NCBI GenBank assembly: GCA_020634245.1
Contig: JACKCC010000012.1
Location: forward strand, 62,001 to 126,000
Source of the DNA: Ardenticatenaceae bacterium
GTDB lineage: Bacteria > Chloroflexota > Anaerolineae > Promineifilales > Promineifilaceae
Length of the DNA stretch: 64,000 nt
Reading direction: 5' to 3'
In this document: piece after piece, positions 34,954-43,882 of the stretch
Position numbering within the stretch: the first letter of the stretch is position 1
Layout of the letters: each line of letters starts with the position of its first letter
Translations under genes and position numbers: made by a program
The notes under the pieces: generated by a model
Told to the model about the DNA's origin: nothing
What the model saw: only the letters and a program-made list of their open reading frames with translations
Databases searched by the model: none

Positions 34954-36444
34954 ATGGAAGTACAAGTCATTCAAGGCAGTATTCAAGAACAAACAGCCGA
35001 CACCCTCATTGTCAACCTGTTTGAAGGCGTCACGATCCCCAGCGGCGCAACCGGGGCAGTTGATAAAGCACTCAACGGCGCTATCAGCGAACTGATCGCC
35101 AACGGTGACATCAGCGGTAAAGCCGGAGAAGTGGGCGTCGTCTATCCGCGCGGCCTCATCCCGGCCAAACGGGTGCTGATTGCCGGGCTGGGCAAACGAG
35201 ATGATTTTAATCTGGAAGGCGTCAGACAGGCGGCGGCAGCAGCCATTCTCCGCGCCCGCGAACTGAACGCCAAAGCTGTGGCCTCGATTGTGCATGGAAC
35301 TGGCATCGCCGGGCTGCCCATCCGACTGGCGGCGCAGGCCACGGCCGAAGGCACGCTGCTGGCGCTGTACCGCTTCGCTGCGGCCAAAGAACAAGAGCCG
35401 CAAAATGAAATCGTCTCGTTTACGATCGTGGAATTTGACGAAAGCAAGGTGGCAGAAATGAAAGGTGGGGTGGATACGGCCGTAGCCATCGCCGCCGGAA
35501 ATGCGCTGGCCCGCGACCTGGTCAACATGCCGCCCAACGTCGCCACCCCCACCCGCCTGGCCCAGGCCGCCCAGGAAATCGCCGAAGCCCATAACCTCAA
35601 AATTACTGTGGGCGGGCGCAAATGGGCCGCCAAACACAACATGGGCGCATTCCTGGCCGTGGCCAAAGGGGCTGGCGAGCCGCCCAAATTCATCGTCCTG
35701 GAACACAACGCCGACCGTGACGACCTGGACACCATCGTTTTAGTAGGCAAAGGCATCACCTTTGACACCGGCGGCATTTCCATCAAGCCAACCCAGGGAA
35801 TGGGCAAGATGAAGTCGGACATGGGTGGGGCGGCGGCTGTGCTGGGCGCGATGAAAACGGCGGCCATGCTCGATTTGCCGCTGCGACTCATCGGTATTGC
35901 TCCCTGCACCGAAAACATGCCCGACGCCGACGCCTACCGCCCGGCCGATGTGATCACGGCCAGCAATGGCAAAACCATTGAAATCATCAGCACCGATGCT
36001 GAAGGGCGTATGGTTCTGGCCGATGGCCTGGTTTACGCCAAACAGTACGAGCCAAAAGCAGTCATCGATCTGGCAACGCTGACCGGCGCATGTGTGATTG
36101 CCCTGGGCGAAGGTGTAGCCGCCGGACTGTTCAGCACCGATGAGGCGCTGCAAAATAAAATGGTAGCCGCCGGAAAAGCAACTCATGAACGTGTTTGGCC
36201 CCTGCCCCTATGGGACGATTATCTGAAAATCATCAAATCAGATGTGGCTGACATGCAGAATGCTGGCGGCCGTTTTGGCGGCGTGGGCACATCGGCAATT
36301 TTCTTGAAGCAGTTCACCGATTACCCCTGGATGCACCTGGATATTGCCGGTGTAGCCCTGACAGAAAAAGGGCGTGGTTACGTTCCCGCCGGGGGAACCG
36401 GGTTTGGTGTCCGGCTGCTGGTGGAATTTTTGCTGGCGTGGTAG
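34954..36444 (+). CDS. pepA: Leucyl aminopeptidase (M17)
   Basis: A 496-residue M17 aminopeptidase that removes N-terminal residues from peptides in the cytoplasm. The M17 signature NTDAEGRMVLAD is present (here ISTDAEGRMVLADGL), with metal ligands in VGKGITFDTGGISIKP and MKSDMGGAAAVLGA, and the bicarbonate-site Arg in EGR. Length matches the family. AAAAGGAACC precedes the ATG, and a terminator follows at 36465. It is a single-gene unit. Confidence 0.96.
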   Translation: MEVQVIQGSIQEQTADTLIVNLFEGVTIPSGATGAVDKALNGAISELIANGDISGKAGEVGVVYPRGLIPAKRVLIAGLGKRDDFNLEGVRQAAAAAILRARELNAKAVASIVHGTGIAGLPIRLAAQATAEGTLLALYRFAAAKEQEPQNEIVSFTIVEFDESKVAEMKGGVDTAVAIAAGNALARDLVNMPPNVATPTRLAQAAQEIAEAHNLKITVGGRKWAAKHNMGAFLAVAKGAGEPPKFIVLEHNADRDDLDTIVLVGKGITFDTGGISIKPTQGMGKMKSDMGGAAAVLGAMKTAAMLDLPLRLIGIAPCTENMPDADAYRPADVITASNGKTIEIISTDAEGRMVLADGLVYAKQYEPKAVIDLATLTGACVIALGEGVAAGLFSTDEALQNKMVAAGKATHERVWPLPLWDDYLKIIKSDVADMQNAGGRFGGVGTSAIFLKQFTDYPWMHLDIAGVALTEKGRGYVPAGGTGFGVRLLVEFLLAW

Positions 36445-36464
36445 TTACCAAGTGTTAACGGAAG

Positions 36465-36494
36465 AAGGCGAGTCGTTGGCTCGCCTTTTGTTTA
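36465..36494 (+). terminator. Terminator of pepA
   Basis: AAGGCGAG-(TCGTTGG)-CTCGCCTT stem followed by TTGTTTATT, 20 bp after the pepA stop. Confidence 0.9.
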
Positions 36495-36621
36495 TTGGGG
36501 GAACGAGACGGCCGTTTCCCCAATTTTTGCATCATCGCCTTTTCGTCTCTAAACTAGTGAACCAAATTTTACACCCTGCTTGGAACTGCTAGTCATAATC
36601 CAATATTAAACGGAGGCCGTC

Positions 36622-37794
36622 ATGTCCCAATCTCCACCTCAACTAACACTTGGCGTCGAAGAAGAGTATCAAATCATCGATCCCCAAACACGAAATCTTC
36701 ATTCTTATATTTCCGAATTCATTTCACAGGATGAGAAGCGGGACTCGAAGCTCGATTTGAAGCCGGAATTCATGCAGTCGCAGGTAGAAGTGGGCAGCCA
36801 TATCTGCTACAACATCAAGCAGGTTCGGCAGGAGCTTGTCCGGCTGCGCCGGGCAGTGAGCGATATGGCCAAGTCTAATGGCCTGGCCATTGTCGCTGCC
36901 TCCACCCATCCTTTTGCCCGGTGGGAAGAGCAGTCGATCACCGAGGGGGTACGCTACAAAGAGTTATTGGATGACATGCAGGGAGTGGCGCGCCGTTTGT
37001 TGATTTTTGGCATGCACGTTCACGTCGGGTTCGTGGAACCGGGTAAGGAACCGGATTTGGAAACGCGTAACCTGATCATTGAAATTATGAATCAGGCCCG
37101 CTATTTCATCCCTCATATTTTGGCTTTGTCTACCAGTTCACCGTTTTGGCACGGCCGTAACACCGGCCTAAAATCTTATCGCAGCGTCGTCTTCGAATCC
37201 TTGCCCCGCACCGGCATTCCCCATTCCTTCGACTCCTGGGGCGAATACAAACGATACGAAGAAACGATGGCCAAAGTCGGCGCATTTGGCAAGGGCGATA
37301 CACGGGCCAAAATCTGGTGGGATATACGGCCGCATCCGGCTTTTGACACGCTGGAATTCCGCATATCCGACATTTGCACCACTGTCGATGAGGCAGTTTG
37401 TATTGCTGCTACCTTCCAGGCCATCTGCGGCAAACTGCTCAAACTGCGGCAGAACAATATGTCCTGGCGGCGCTACCGTCACGTCCACATCACCGAAAAC
37501 AAGTGGCGTGCCGTTCGTTACGGCATTCACGGCCAACTCATCGATTTTGGCAAATCACAAGAAGTGCCTTTCCACTTTTTGATGGAAGAATTGTTAGATC
37601 TGCTGGATGATGTCTTAGATGATTATGGCATTCGGCAGGACGTGGAATATATCCGCACCATCCTCAAAAACGGCACCAGCGCTGACCGGCAGTTGGCCGT
37701 TTATCGGCAAAATGGCGGCGACGATAATCGGGAAGAGGCGTTAAAAGCTGTAGTTGATCATTTAATTGAAGAAACAATACGGGGCGTTTATTAA
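36622..37794 (+). CDS. ybdK: Carboxylate-amine ligase YbdK (GCS2 family)
   Basis: A 390-residue member of the glutamate-cysteine ligase 2 family, which joins glutamate to an amine using ATP, often making a gamma-glutamyl amide of low specificity. LGVEEEYQIID at the N-terminus carries the catalytic acidic pair, HVHVGF binds metal, and SSPFWHGRNTGLKSYR and AGTDTRAKIWWDIRPHPAFDTLEFRISD contain nucleotide-binding residues in this fold (the second read as KGDTRAKIWWDIRPHP). GGAGG precedes the ATG. Glutathione synthesis is not implied because no gshB is present here. Confidence 0.92.
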   Translation: MSQSPPQLTLGVEEEYQIIDPQTRNLHSYISEFISQDEKRDSKLDLKPEFMQSQVEVGSHICYNIKQVRQELVRLRRAVSDMAKSNGLAIVAASTHPFARWEEQSITEGVRYKELLDDMQGVARRLLIFGMHVHVGFVEPGKEPDLETRNLIIEIMNQARYFIPHILALSTSSPFWHGRNTGLKSYRSVVFESLPRTGIPHSFDSWGEYKRYEETMAKVGAFGKGDTRAKIWWDIRPHPAFDTLEFRISDICTTVDEAVCIAATFQAICGKLLKLRQNNMSWRRYRHVHITENKWRAVRYGIHGQLIDFGKSQEVPFHFLMEELLDLLDDVLDDYGIRQDVEYIRTILKNGTSADRQLAVYRQNGGDDNREEALKAVVDHLIEETIRGVY

Positions 37795-37833
37795 ACCATT
37801 AACTAGGGTAATAAATATCAGGTAGGGCTTTAG

Positions 37834-37870
37834 AAAATAAAAAAGCAGAGTTGACTATGTCAAACTCTGC
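37834..37870 (-). terminator. Terminator between ybdK and LysW-like gene
   Basis: GCAGAGTTTGAC / GTCAACTCTGC stem followed on the minus strand by TTTTTTATTTTC. It ends the LysW-like gene; the ybdK gene converges. Confidence 0.85.
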
Positions 37871-37940
37871 CCCAAATTTAGCTTGTCCGATAGAACAACT
37901 ACCGGATAACGGCCGTAAATTTGTGAGGGAAATTTATTGG

Positions 37941-38189
37941 CTAATCGTCATACTCTTCGTCTTCGTCTTCGTCATATTCCTCATTATCGTCATCATAATC
38001 AAAATCCAGATCATCCAGGTCATCATAGTCATCTTCAAAAGCCCAGTCTAACTCCAGGGGTTTCAAATCGACGACTTCCAACCGGGTATCGCAAACGCGA
38101 CAGGTGACGATTTGGCCTAATTTGGGGGACTTTACATTAATTTTTGCGTCGCATTCGGGGCAATAAGCGACGTCGCTCTTATGAGCCAT
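37941..38189 (-). CDS. LysW-like zinc ribbon with long acidic tail
   Basis: An 82-residue protein. The first 47 residues match LysW/amino-group carrier proteins: CPEC (Cys10, Cys13), CRVC (Cys30, Cys33), then DTRLEVVDLKPLELDWA. LysW has a C-terminal EDWGE whose last Glu accepts the substrate. Here the tail is replaced by about 32 residues that are nearly all Asp, Glu or Tyr (FEDDYDDLDDLDFDYDDD...). AGGAGATATCGAA precedes the ATG. It could be a carrier, a chaperone-like ribbon or an RNA polymerase/DNA-mimic protein. No lysine or arginine biosynthesis gene is adjacent. Confidence 0.8.
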   Translation of the reverse strand: MAHKSDVAYCPECDAKINVKSPKLGQIVTCRVCDTRLEVVDLKPLELDWAFEDDYDDLDDLDFDYDDDNEEYDEDEDEEYDD

Positions 38190-38353
38190 TTCGATATCTC
38201 CTACATTTTTTAACTTTCTGACACGGCCGTTTCCATGCCAGTTCCGTATAAATCAGGAATAAGTTAATCCACAAGGGTATAAAAAAACTGGTAAATCATG
38301 TACAAAACGTGTGTAAAAATAGCCGTTCCTGTATCAAATACGTTTCAACAGCC

Positions 38354-39043
38354 TTATTCATCCTCGTCCAGAGAAAATCGGTAGCCTACACCAGGCACAT
38401 TTTGGATAAACCGGGGTTCACGCGGGTTAGGTTCAATTTTCCGGCGCAGCCGGCTGATCAGACCCCTTACCAGATCACGGCTGCCCTGACCGGTGTAACC
38501 CCACACCCGTTCCACGATCAAGTCAACCGGGATAACCTGTCCCCGGTTCACCATCATGACATACAACAAACGAAACTCTAATTGGGTCAAGCGGCGCGCC
38601 TCACCACCCAGAACAGACACCATCCGCGTATCCGGGTCCAGGCTGACTTCGGTTACATTCAGACGGGGCAATACAAACGTCGGCACCGTACGGGTACGGC
38701 GTAAAAGCGCCCGAACGTATTCGGTCAAAATGCGCGGTGCAACCGGCCGTGACAGGGCCAGATCGGCTCCTACCCGCAGCAGTTCGCACAGCGTCTCCTC
38801 TTGCGGCGGATCAATGATTAGCAGAATCGGCACCTGGGTCACGCCCCGCAATGCGGTAATATCGGGCACCAACTTCCCGCCATCATGCCAGGCCACAACG
38901 ACAAGATCAGACGGCCGTTCCAACCATTTATCGGCCACCCGCTGCAAAGAGACACTGGAGCCGACGGCTAACCCGGCATATTTCAGAACATACGTTAAAA
39001 TTTCGCGTTCTTCAGGATTATGGGCGACGAGAAGGACTTGCAT
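38354..39043 (-). CDS. Atypical OmpR-family response regulator
   Basis: A 229-residue two-domain regulator. The N-terminal receiver-like domain begins MQVLLVAHNPEEREIL and has a K-like region GADLALSRPV, but the phospho-acceptor aspartate is replaced: the strand reads DLVVVAWHDGG, and the acidic pair after strand 1 is HNPEE. The C-terminal winged helix (residues about 130-225: RRLTQLEFRLLYVMMVNRGQV ... RFIQNVPGVGYRF) is complete. It is therefore probably controlled without phosphorylation. GAGGAACG lies before the start. No kinase is next to it. Confidence 0.87.
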   Translation of the reverse strand: MQVLLVAHNPEEREILTYVLKYAGLAVGSSVSLQRVADKWLERPSDLVVVAWHDGGKLVPDITALRGVTQVPILLIIDPPQEETLCELLRVGADLALSRPVAPRILTEYVRALLRRTRTVPTFVLPRLNVTEVSLDPDTRMVSVLGGEARRLTQLEFRLLYVMMVNRGQVIPVDLIVERVWGYTGQGSRDLVRGLISRLRRKIEPNPREPRFIQNVPGVGYRFSLDEDE

Positions 39044-39066
39044 AACCGTTCCTCATGATCAATCAG

Positions 39067-39906
39067 CTACTTATAAGCAACCACCCCAAAGGCTTGTGGC
39101 CGCGACTTAACCCGCCGGAAACCAGCCTCTTGCAGCCGACGCACCACGCCGCGCGTTACATTGCCGCCCGATTTGCTATCGGGATTGCCAATGTAATGAA
39201 ACAAGCGGCCTTTGGGCGTCAAAATCCGGTACAACTCTCGATAAAACTCGGTGGAATACAAATGGCCCGCCAAACTAAACATAGGCGGGTCATGGATGAT
39301 GCGGTTGAACTGCTCATCGGTTAATTCTTGCACTTCTTCGTAAGCATCGCCGATGCGTCGGGTAATTTTAGGGTTGTCAAACAAATTTTGCGACCAGGGG
39401 TTATTGCGGCACACTTCGGTAACGGTGGGGTCGAGTTCGATGGTGGTGACGTGTACGGCCGTTTTCGCTGCCTCAATCGCCGTATAACCCAACCCCATCG
39501 TCGTGTCCAGCACCTCACCCGTCACCGGGGCAATAGCCTGGATTTTGCTCAACGTGTCACGGTGCGGATCGGTACCCTTGATACGGTGCATGGGAATGCC
39601 AGAGATGAGCATCGTCGGCGCGCCTTCGGTGGGCATAAGGCTGTAAAAGCGGTTCAGCTGCTCGGAGAAGTAATGGATTTTTTCGATTTGGCCATCAATG
39701 ACGCGGTAGCAGGCCAGTTCGTTGTTGGTGATTTCTTGTAATTGGTCCCAAGTGAGGGTTTGGCCGTCGGGCAAAATGATGTGGTCGGCGGTGAGGGTAA
39801 CGGCAGTTTCTGTTAAGCCCAGGTCGAGAGAGGTAACGGCCGTATCTAAACACTGCTGCCGGGCTGCTAACAAAATCTTCGCTTGAAAATGGGATAACAC
39901 GTTCAT
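39067..39906 (-). CDS. SAM-dependent methyltransferase-like protein
   Basis: A 279-residue Rossmann methyltransferase. An N-terminal 100-residue domain (FQAKILLAARQQCLDTAV ...) precedes motif I VLDTTMGLGYTAIEAA, motif II VTTIELDPT and the DPP motif (IIHDPPMF). The DPPxF sequence is typical of N- or tRNA/protein-modifying methyltransferases or aminopropyltransferase-like enzymes. It is co-oriented with the response regulator and the M24 peptidase, with 23-bp gaps, so one operon is likely. Substrate unassigned. Confidence 0.75.
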   Translation of the reverse strand: MNVLSHFQAKILLAARQQCLDTAVTSLDLGLTETAVTLTADHIILPDGQTLTWDQLQEITNNELACYRVIDGQIEKIHYFSEQLNRFYSLMPTEGAPTMLISGIPMHRIKGTDPHRDTLSKIQAIAPVTGEVLDTTMGLGYTAIEAAKTAVHVTTIELDPTVTEVCRNNPWSQNLFDNPKITRRIGDAYEEVQELTDEQFNRIIHDPPMFSLAGHLYSTEFYRELYRILTPKGRLFHYIGNPDSKSGGNVTRGVVRRLQEAGFRRVKSRPQAFGVVAYK

Positions 39907-39929
39907 GATTCACGTGTCGGGGAGTGAGT

Positions 39930-41120
39930 TTACGGCCGTATCAACCGCAGTGCCGTTTGCGGCGTACTCAAATATTCCACGCCATCAGTCGTCACCAACA
40001 CATCCTCTTCCAAACTCATGATGCCCCGTTCCGGAACCACCACATGCAGTTCCAACGTAAAAATATTGCCCACTTCCACCGGCAGTTCGCAAATACCGGC
40101 GTACCGCTCCCAGCGCGGCCCCAAAATCGTGGCCCCGTCGTGCGCAGAGCGGCCCAGCAGATGGCCAAAGCCATGCATGTATTCCGGGAAACCATTGTCC
40201 ACAATAAAATCACGGGCCGCTTTGTCCACTTCCCAGCCCGGCGTGCCCGGTCCCAGCGCCAATTCGCCAGCTTTGATGGCCCCGTAAACTATATCAAAGG
40301 CCCGCTGTACTTCAGGCGGCGCTTCCGTCTCGCCATCATCCAGCACATACCACATCCGCTGAATGTCGGAGCAATAATCATCCTTTTTGACGCCTAAATC
40401 CAGATGCAGGGTGTGCCCTTTTTGCAGTACCACATCGCCCGGCGCAGCATGGCCGACGGCCGATTCCGGCCCGCAGGTCACGATGGGATTAAACGGCTTG
40501 GGCCAGGCATAGCCCAGTCCCATCTCGTCTACGCGCTTGTGGACAAAAGCCGCGATTTGGCGCTGGGTCATGCCAGGGCGGGCAAACTGCTCCACTTCGT
40601 CAAACAACTGCTCGGTGATGACAATGGCCTGCCGCACCCGTTCCACTTCGGCCGGACTTTTGCGGCCGCGCACGGCAGCGATAATCTGTTCGGCCGATTC
40701 CAGCCGGTCGGCATAAGGTGTTTCCGCCAGATATTGCTGCAACGCCAGATAAAGGCCGTGGCTCAGTCCGTCGGCGGCAACGTCATTTTCGGAGTAGTTG
40801 ATGGCGATGCGCTGTGGATTGTACTGCTTCAATACGGCCAGCAAATGTTGGCCGATACCTTCGTGGTAGCCAATGACTTCGTCGTAGGCGTTGAGATTAC
40901 GTACATTTTCGCCGTCATAAAACCCGACGATGGCGGTGTGACGGCCGTTCCGCCCCACCATAAACGCCGACTGCCAGGTCATATCCACGCCGGCAATCAA
41001 ATCCAGCGCCGGGTCGGGCGACATCGAGGTTTCGCGGACAAAGGTCAGCCATAAATCAACGCCAAATTCATCCAGAATTTGCGTCGCTTGGGCCAGTTTT
41101 TCTTGAATTAATGTACTCAT
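39930..41120 (-). CDS. M24 family Xaa-Pro peptidase-like protein
   Basis: A 396-residue creatinase/prolidase-type (M24) metallopeptidase. The C-terminal pita-bread domain shows LDLGVKKDDYCSDIQRMWYV (first Asp ligands), HGFGHLLGRSAHDG (His) and FTLELHVVVPERGIMSLEEDV (Glu ligands); the N-terminal creatinase-like domain is also present. It cleaves Xaa-Pro or acts on a related substrate. ATG at 41120 is chosen with AGGAAAAG before it; an in-frame TTG at 41141 adds 7 residues. A good -10 (41146-41151) lies just upstream. Confidence 0.9.
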   Translation of the reverse strand: MSTLIQEKLAQATQILDEFGVDLWLTFVRETSMSPDPALDLIAGVDMTWQSAFMVGRNGRHTAIVGFYDGENVRNLNAYDEVIGYHEGIGQHLLAVLKQYNPQRIAINYSENDVAADGLSHGLYLALQQYLAETPYADRLESAEQIIAAVRGRKSPAEVERVRQAIVITEQLFDEVEQFARPGMTQRQIAAFVHKRVDEMGLGYAWPKPFNPIVTCGPESAVGHAAPGDVVLQKGHTLHLDLGVKKDDYCSDIQRMWYVLDDGETEAPPEVQRAFDIVYGAIKAGELALGPGTPGWEVDKAARDFIVDNGFPEYMHGFGHLLGRSAHDGATILGPRWERYAGICELPVEVGNIFTLELHVVVPERGIMSLEEDVLVTTDGVEYLSTPQTALRLIRP

Positions 41121-41145
41121 GAATTGACTTTTCCTAGTCAAAATG

Positions 41146-41151
41146 ATTATA
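41146..41151 (-). promoter_or_regulatory. Candidate -10 for the M24 peptidase operon
   Basis: TATAAT on the minus strand, 25 bp before the ATG at 41120. No clear -35 was found at the expected distance. Confidence 0.4.
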
Positions 41152-41227
41152 CTATGTTTAGAAATTAACCATTCCTTTGTGTGCGAAAGTCGGCTTTACA
41201 TGCCGTGCATCTGGTAAACAGATCTAG

Positions 41228-42010
41228 CTATAAAGGGGTGGTTTTTTCTATATCAAAAGGATTCTTACGATTGTACCAGTTTTTGGGGTAGTTTACGGTA
41301 TCATACCAATCAATCAGTAAACTCACTTTATCGGCAACAACTTCAAAATAGCGCATTTCTCTTTTGGTGAAAGCCCGATACACAGCCCAATTCATGTAAT
41401 CTATGACACTTAAACAAGGTTCACCTGTTGGGGTCTGAGCTAATACATCAAAAGTTGTTCTGACTGAAGTGTTGAATCTTTGCTCAAATTGCTTGACGCC
41501 TTTTTGGATGGCCTGCGCCAGAGGCTGCTGCCGATCACGTGAACCTCGTTTGGCAAAATAAATGAGATTGTGCTCATGTAGATGTAACACTCTCTCAAAA
41601 AGATTTGACACGAGATGATCGTAAAATCTTTCTTCTTTTGCTTGAAAATTGTTGCGAAAGACGCGCTCTATTTTTCTGGCTACAACAAATTGGGCACGAA
41701 ACTCCAAAGCGGCTAACTGTTTGAAAACCAAATAGCGTATTTCAGGCAAATCGTCTTTCGCATGAAAAGCAACGGTCGTTTTCCGCATAGAAGGAATTTT
41801 TTGAAAGTAAGGATCGGAAACGACATCTCGTTGTAATTTGAGCAGCGATTGGCGTACTGAATGAGGATTGGGAATTTCAACAAACCCTAGAATCAAAATA
41901 GGAGAACAGCCGGAATGTCCAACAATCAGATTGCCGTGCCGATCGTAAAACGTGGGATCCCCCGATTCATCTACAAAAAACCAATTCTGACCCTGTCGAG
42001 GTGTTTTCAT
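41228..42010 (-). CDS. DUF3800 protein coupled to parB
   Basis: A 260-residue DUF3800 member, an RNase H-like fold family common in mobile and defence contexts. The N-terminal FVDESGD is its hallmark (Asp13, Glu14, Asp17), and FHAKDD and ALEFRAQFVVARKIER follow. Its ATG overlaps the parB stop by ATGA (42007-42010), so it is translated with parA and parB. The coding sequence is more AT-rich than its neighbours and has no ACGGCCGT, so the gene may be a later addition to the chromosome partition operon. Function unknown; nuclease activity is possible. Confidence 0.82.
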   Translation of the reverse strand: MKTPRQGQNWFFVDESGDPTFYDRHGNLIVGHSGCSPILILGFVEIPNPHSVRQSLLKLQRDVVSDPYFQKIPSMRKTTVAFHAKDDLPEIRYLVFKQLAALEFRAQFVVARKIERVFRNNFQAKEERFYDHLVSNLFERVLHLHEHNLIYFAKRGSRDRQQPLAQAIQKGVKQFEQRFNTSVRTTFDVLAQTPTGEPCLSVIDYMNWAVYRAFTKREMRYFEVVADKVSLLIDWYDTVNYPKNWYNRKNPFDIEKTTPL

Positions 42011-43050
42011 GTCTCTTCGCCGACGATGGCGTCGTAGATGGCTTGTAGTTCTTCGTCGGAATAGTAATGTATAACAACTTGTCCCCCCTCGTCACTTGTT
42101 TTGATATCAACATGGGTACCCAATGATTGTTCGAATCGAGTTTGGAGAGCAATTAGTTCGGCAGAGAGAGATTTTTTTGGTGGAGAGGAGACCACTTTCG
42201 TTTTTTCTTCTAGTAATTTTTTGACCAGCATCTCTACTTCGACCAGGCTGTAACCTTGAGCAATAATTTGTTTTAAAACCTGTGTTTGCATTGCAAGAGT
42301 AGGCAGGGTTGCTAACACTTTGGCATATGTATAACGGATTTGACCGTACAAAACTGCTTGTTGTACATCCTTAGATATGTTGAGGGGTTGTAATTCTAAT
42401 TTTACTAACGCCTCTGTCTGGCGAACGCTAAGAGTCAGTTTAATAACTTTCTTCATTGCGTCAATTTGTGCTTCGGGAGTGGTCAGAGGGAGCAGGGCAC
42501 GAGCATGGGCGCCGCTGATACGGCCGTCTGTCACCGCTTGTTGAATATTCTCCGGTAATTCCAACAAACGAATGAGATTGGTAATCGTGGAGCGCCCTTT
42601 GCCCACACGCTGTGCCACCTGCTCATGCGTCAACCCAAACTCATCGGTTAGCTGTTGATAGGCATACGCCTCTTCCAATGGATTCAGATCGGCACGCTGG
42701 ATATTTTCAATGAGAGCCAGTTCCAGCATCGCTTGCGGGGTGGCTTCTTTGACCACGACCGGCACTTCTGCCAATCCGGCCAACTGCGAGGCCCGCCAGC
42801 GTCGTTCGCCGGCAATCAATGTGTAGCCATCACCAGTTTGAGTGACGATGAGCGGTTGGATGAGGCCATGCTCTTTAATAGAAGCGGCCAATTCAGCCAA
42901 CTTTTCCTCATCCATGACTGTGCGCGGCTGGTGCGGATTGGGCACGATTTGCGCCAGCGGCAGCGTTTGCAGACCGGTTTCCGTTTCGGGTGTTTCATTG
43001 CCGGGGATGAGTGCGTTGAGTCCCCGACCTAATCCTCGTTTTTTCGTCAT
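42007..43050 (-). CDS. parB: Chromosome partition protein ParB/Spo0J
   Basis: A 347-residue ParB. It binds parS sites and uses CTP to spread along DNA during origin segregation. The N-terminal domain has LPLAQIVPNPHQPR and the CTP-binding GERRWRASQLAGL and IENIQRADLNPLEEA motifs. The helix-turn-helix is in GLTHEQVAQRVGKGRSTITN. A C-terminal dimerisation region follows (TRFEQSLGTHVDIK). Its start overlaps the parA stop (ATGA) and its stop overlaps the DUF3800 start. No parS (TGTTTCACGTGAAACA) was seen in the window. Confidence 0.95.
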   Translation of the reverse strand: MTKKRGLGRGLNALIPGNETPETETGLQTLPLAQIVPNPHQPRTVMDEEKLAELAASIKEHGLIQPLIVTQTGDGYTLIAGERRWRASQLAGLAEVPVVVKEATPQAMLELALIENIQRADLNPLEEAYAYQQLTDEFGLTHEQVAQRVGKGRSTITNLIRLLELPENIQQAVTDGRISGAHARALLPLTTPEAQIDAMKKVIKLTLSVRQTEALVKLELQPLNISKDVQQAVLYGQIRYTYAKVLATLPTLAMQTQVLKQIIAQGYSLVEVEMLVKKLLEEKTKVVSSPPKKSLSAELIALQTRFEQSLGTHVDIKTSDEGGQVVIHYYSDEELQAIYDAIVGEET

Positions 43051-43832
43051 GCACGTGCTTCCTTTGCCAGATCGCCTTTTACCAATTCAGAGGTCAGCAG
43101 TTTGTAGGCCAGGCCGCCCGGTGAACTGGGTGCGTAAAGATGGATGGGTTGGCCAAAGCTGGGTGCTTCGCTGAGACGGACGTTGCGGGGGACAATAGTC
43201 TTAAATACTTTACCGGGAAAATAGCTGCGAACTTCTTCCACCACCTGGCGGCTAAGGTTGGTACGGCCGTCATACATGGTCATGATTAATCCACGAACAG
43301 CCAGGTTCGGATTGAGATACTTTTTGACCAGATCAATGGTCTGTGTTAACTGGCTCAACCCTTCCAGAGCCAGGTATTCACACTGGACGGGAATAAGAAC
43401 CCCATCACGGGCTGCGGTCAAGGCATTCACTGTCAGTAAACTGAGGCTGGGGGGGCAATCGATGAGGATGTAGTCATAACGGCCGTTCACCTCATCCAAA
43501 ACCTGCTGCAAACGATACTCCCGGCCAATGACATTCACTAATTCCACTTCCGCACCGGCCAAACCAGGGTGCGCTGGCAAAATATCCATATGATATTCTC
43601 CATGACGCAGAACGACCTTATCCAGAGGTGACTGTTGAAGCAGGAGATCGTAGGTTGAATGTTTTAGCTGATACTTGTCATACCCCAATCCAGAAGTGGC
43701 GTTGGCTTGAGGATCCATATCGACCAAAAGCACCCGGCGGCCGCTGGCGGCCAGGAACCCGCTTAAATTGATCACGCTGGTGGTTTTACCCACACCGCCT
43801 TTTTGATTGGCTACTGCATAAATTTTTGTCAT
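43047..43832 (-). CDS. parA: Chromosome partition ATPase ParA/Soj
   Basis: A 261-residue Walker-type ATPase that drives origin segregation with ParB. The deviant Walker A KGGVGKTTSVINLS lies near the N-terminus, LLVDMDPQANATSG (A'), the Walker B YDYILIDCPPSL and TMYDGRTNLSRQV follow. Length fits the chromosomal Soj group. It begins the parA-parB-DUF3800 run, which is typical of genes near the chromosome origin; the presence of parAB therefore hints that oriC may be nearby, though no dnaA or gidA is in the window. Confidence 0.95.
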   Translation of the reverse strand: MTKIYAVANQKGGVGKTTSVINLSGFLAASGRRVLLVDMDPQANATSGLGYDKYQLKHSTYDLLLQQSPLDKVVLRHGEYHMDILPAHPGLAGAEVELVNVIGREYRLQQVLDEVNGRYDYILIDCPPSLSLLTVNALTAARDGVLIPVQCEYLALEGLSQLTQTIDLVKKYLNPNLAVRGLIMTMYDGRTNLSRQVVEEVRSYFPGKVFKTIVPRNVRLSEAPSFGQPIHLYAPSSPGGLAYKLLTSELVKGDLAKEARA

Positions 43833-43882
43833 AAGAAAAATGTATGAGTTTGCGAGTAAACGAGTCTATGAGTCTGCATTTA

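Noticed and set aside
41535..41545. CACGTGA-like string near parB as a possible parS
   Set aside because: Only the central CACGTG part is shared with TGTTTCACGTGAAACA; the arms do not match, so I did not call a parS site. No other copy in the window fits better.
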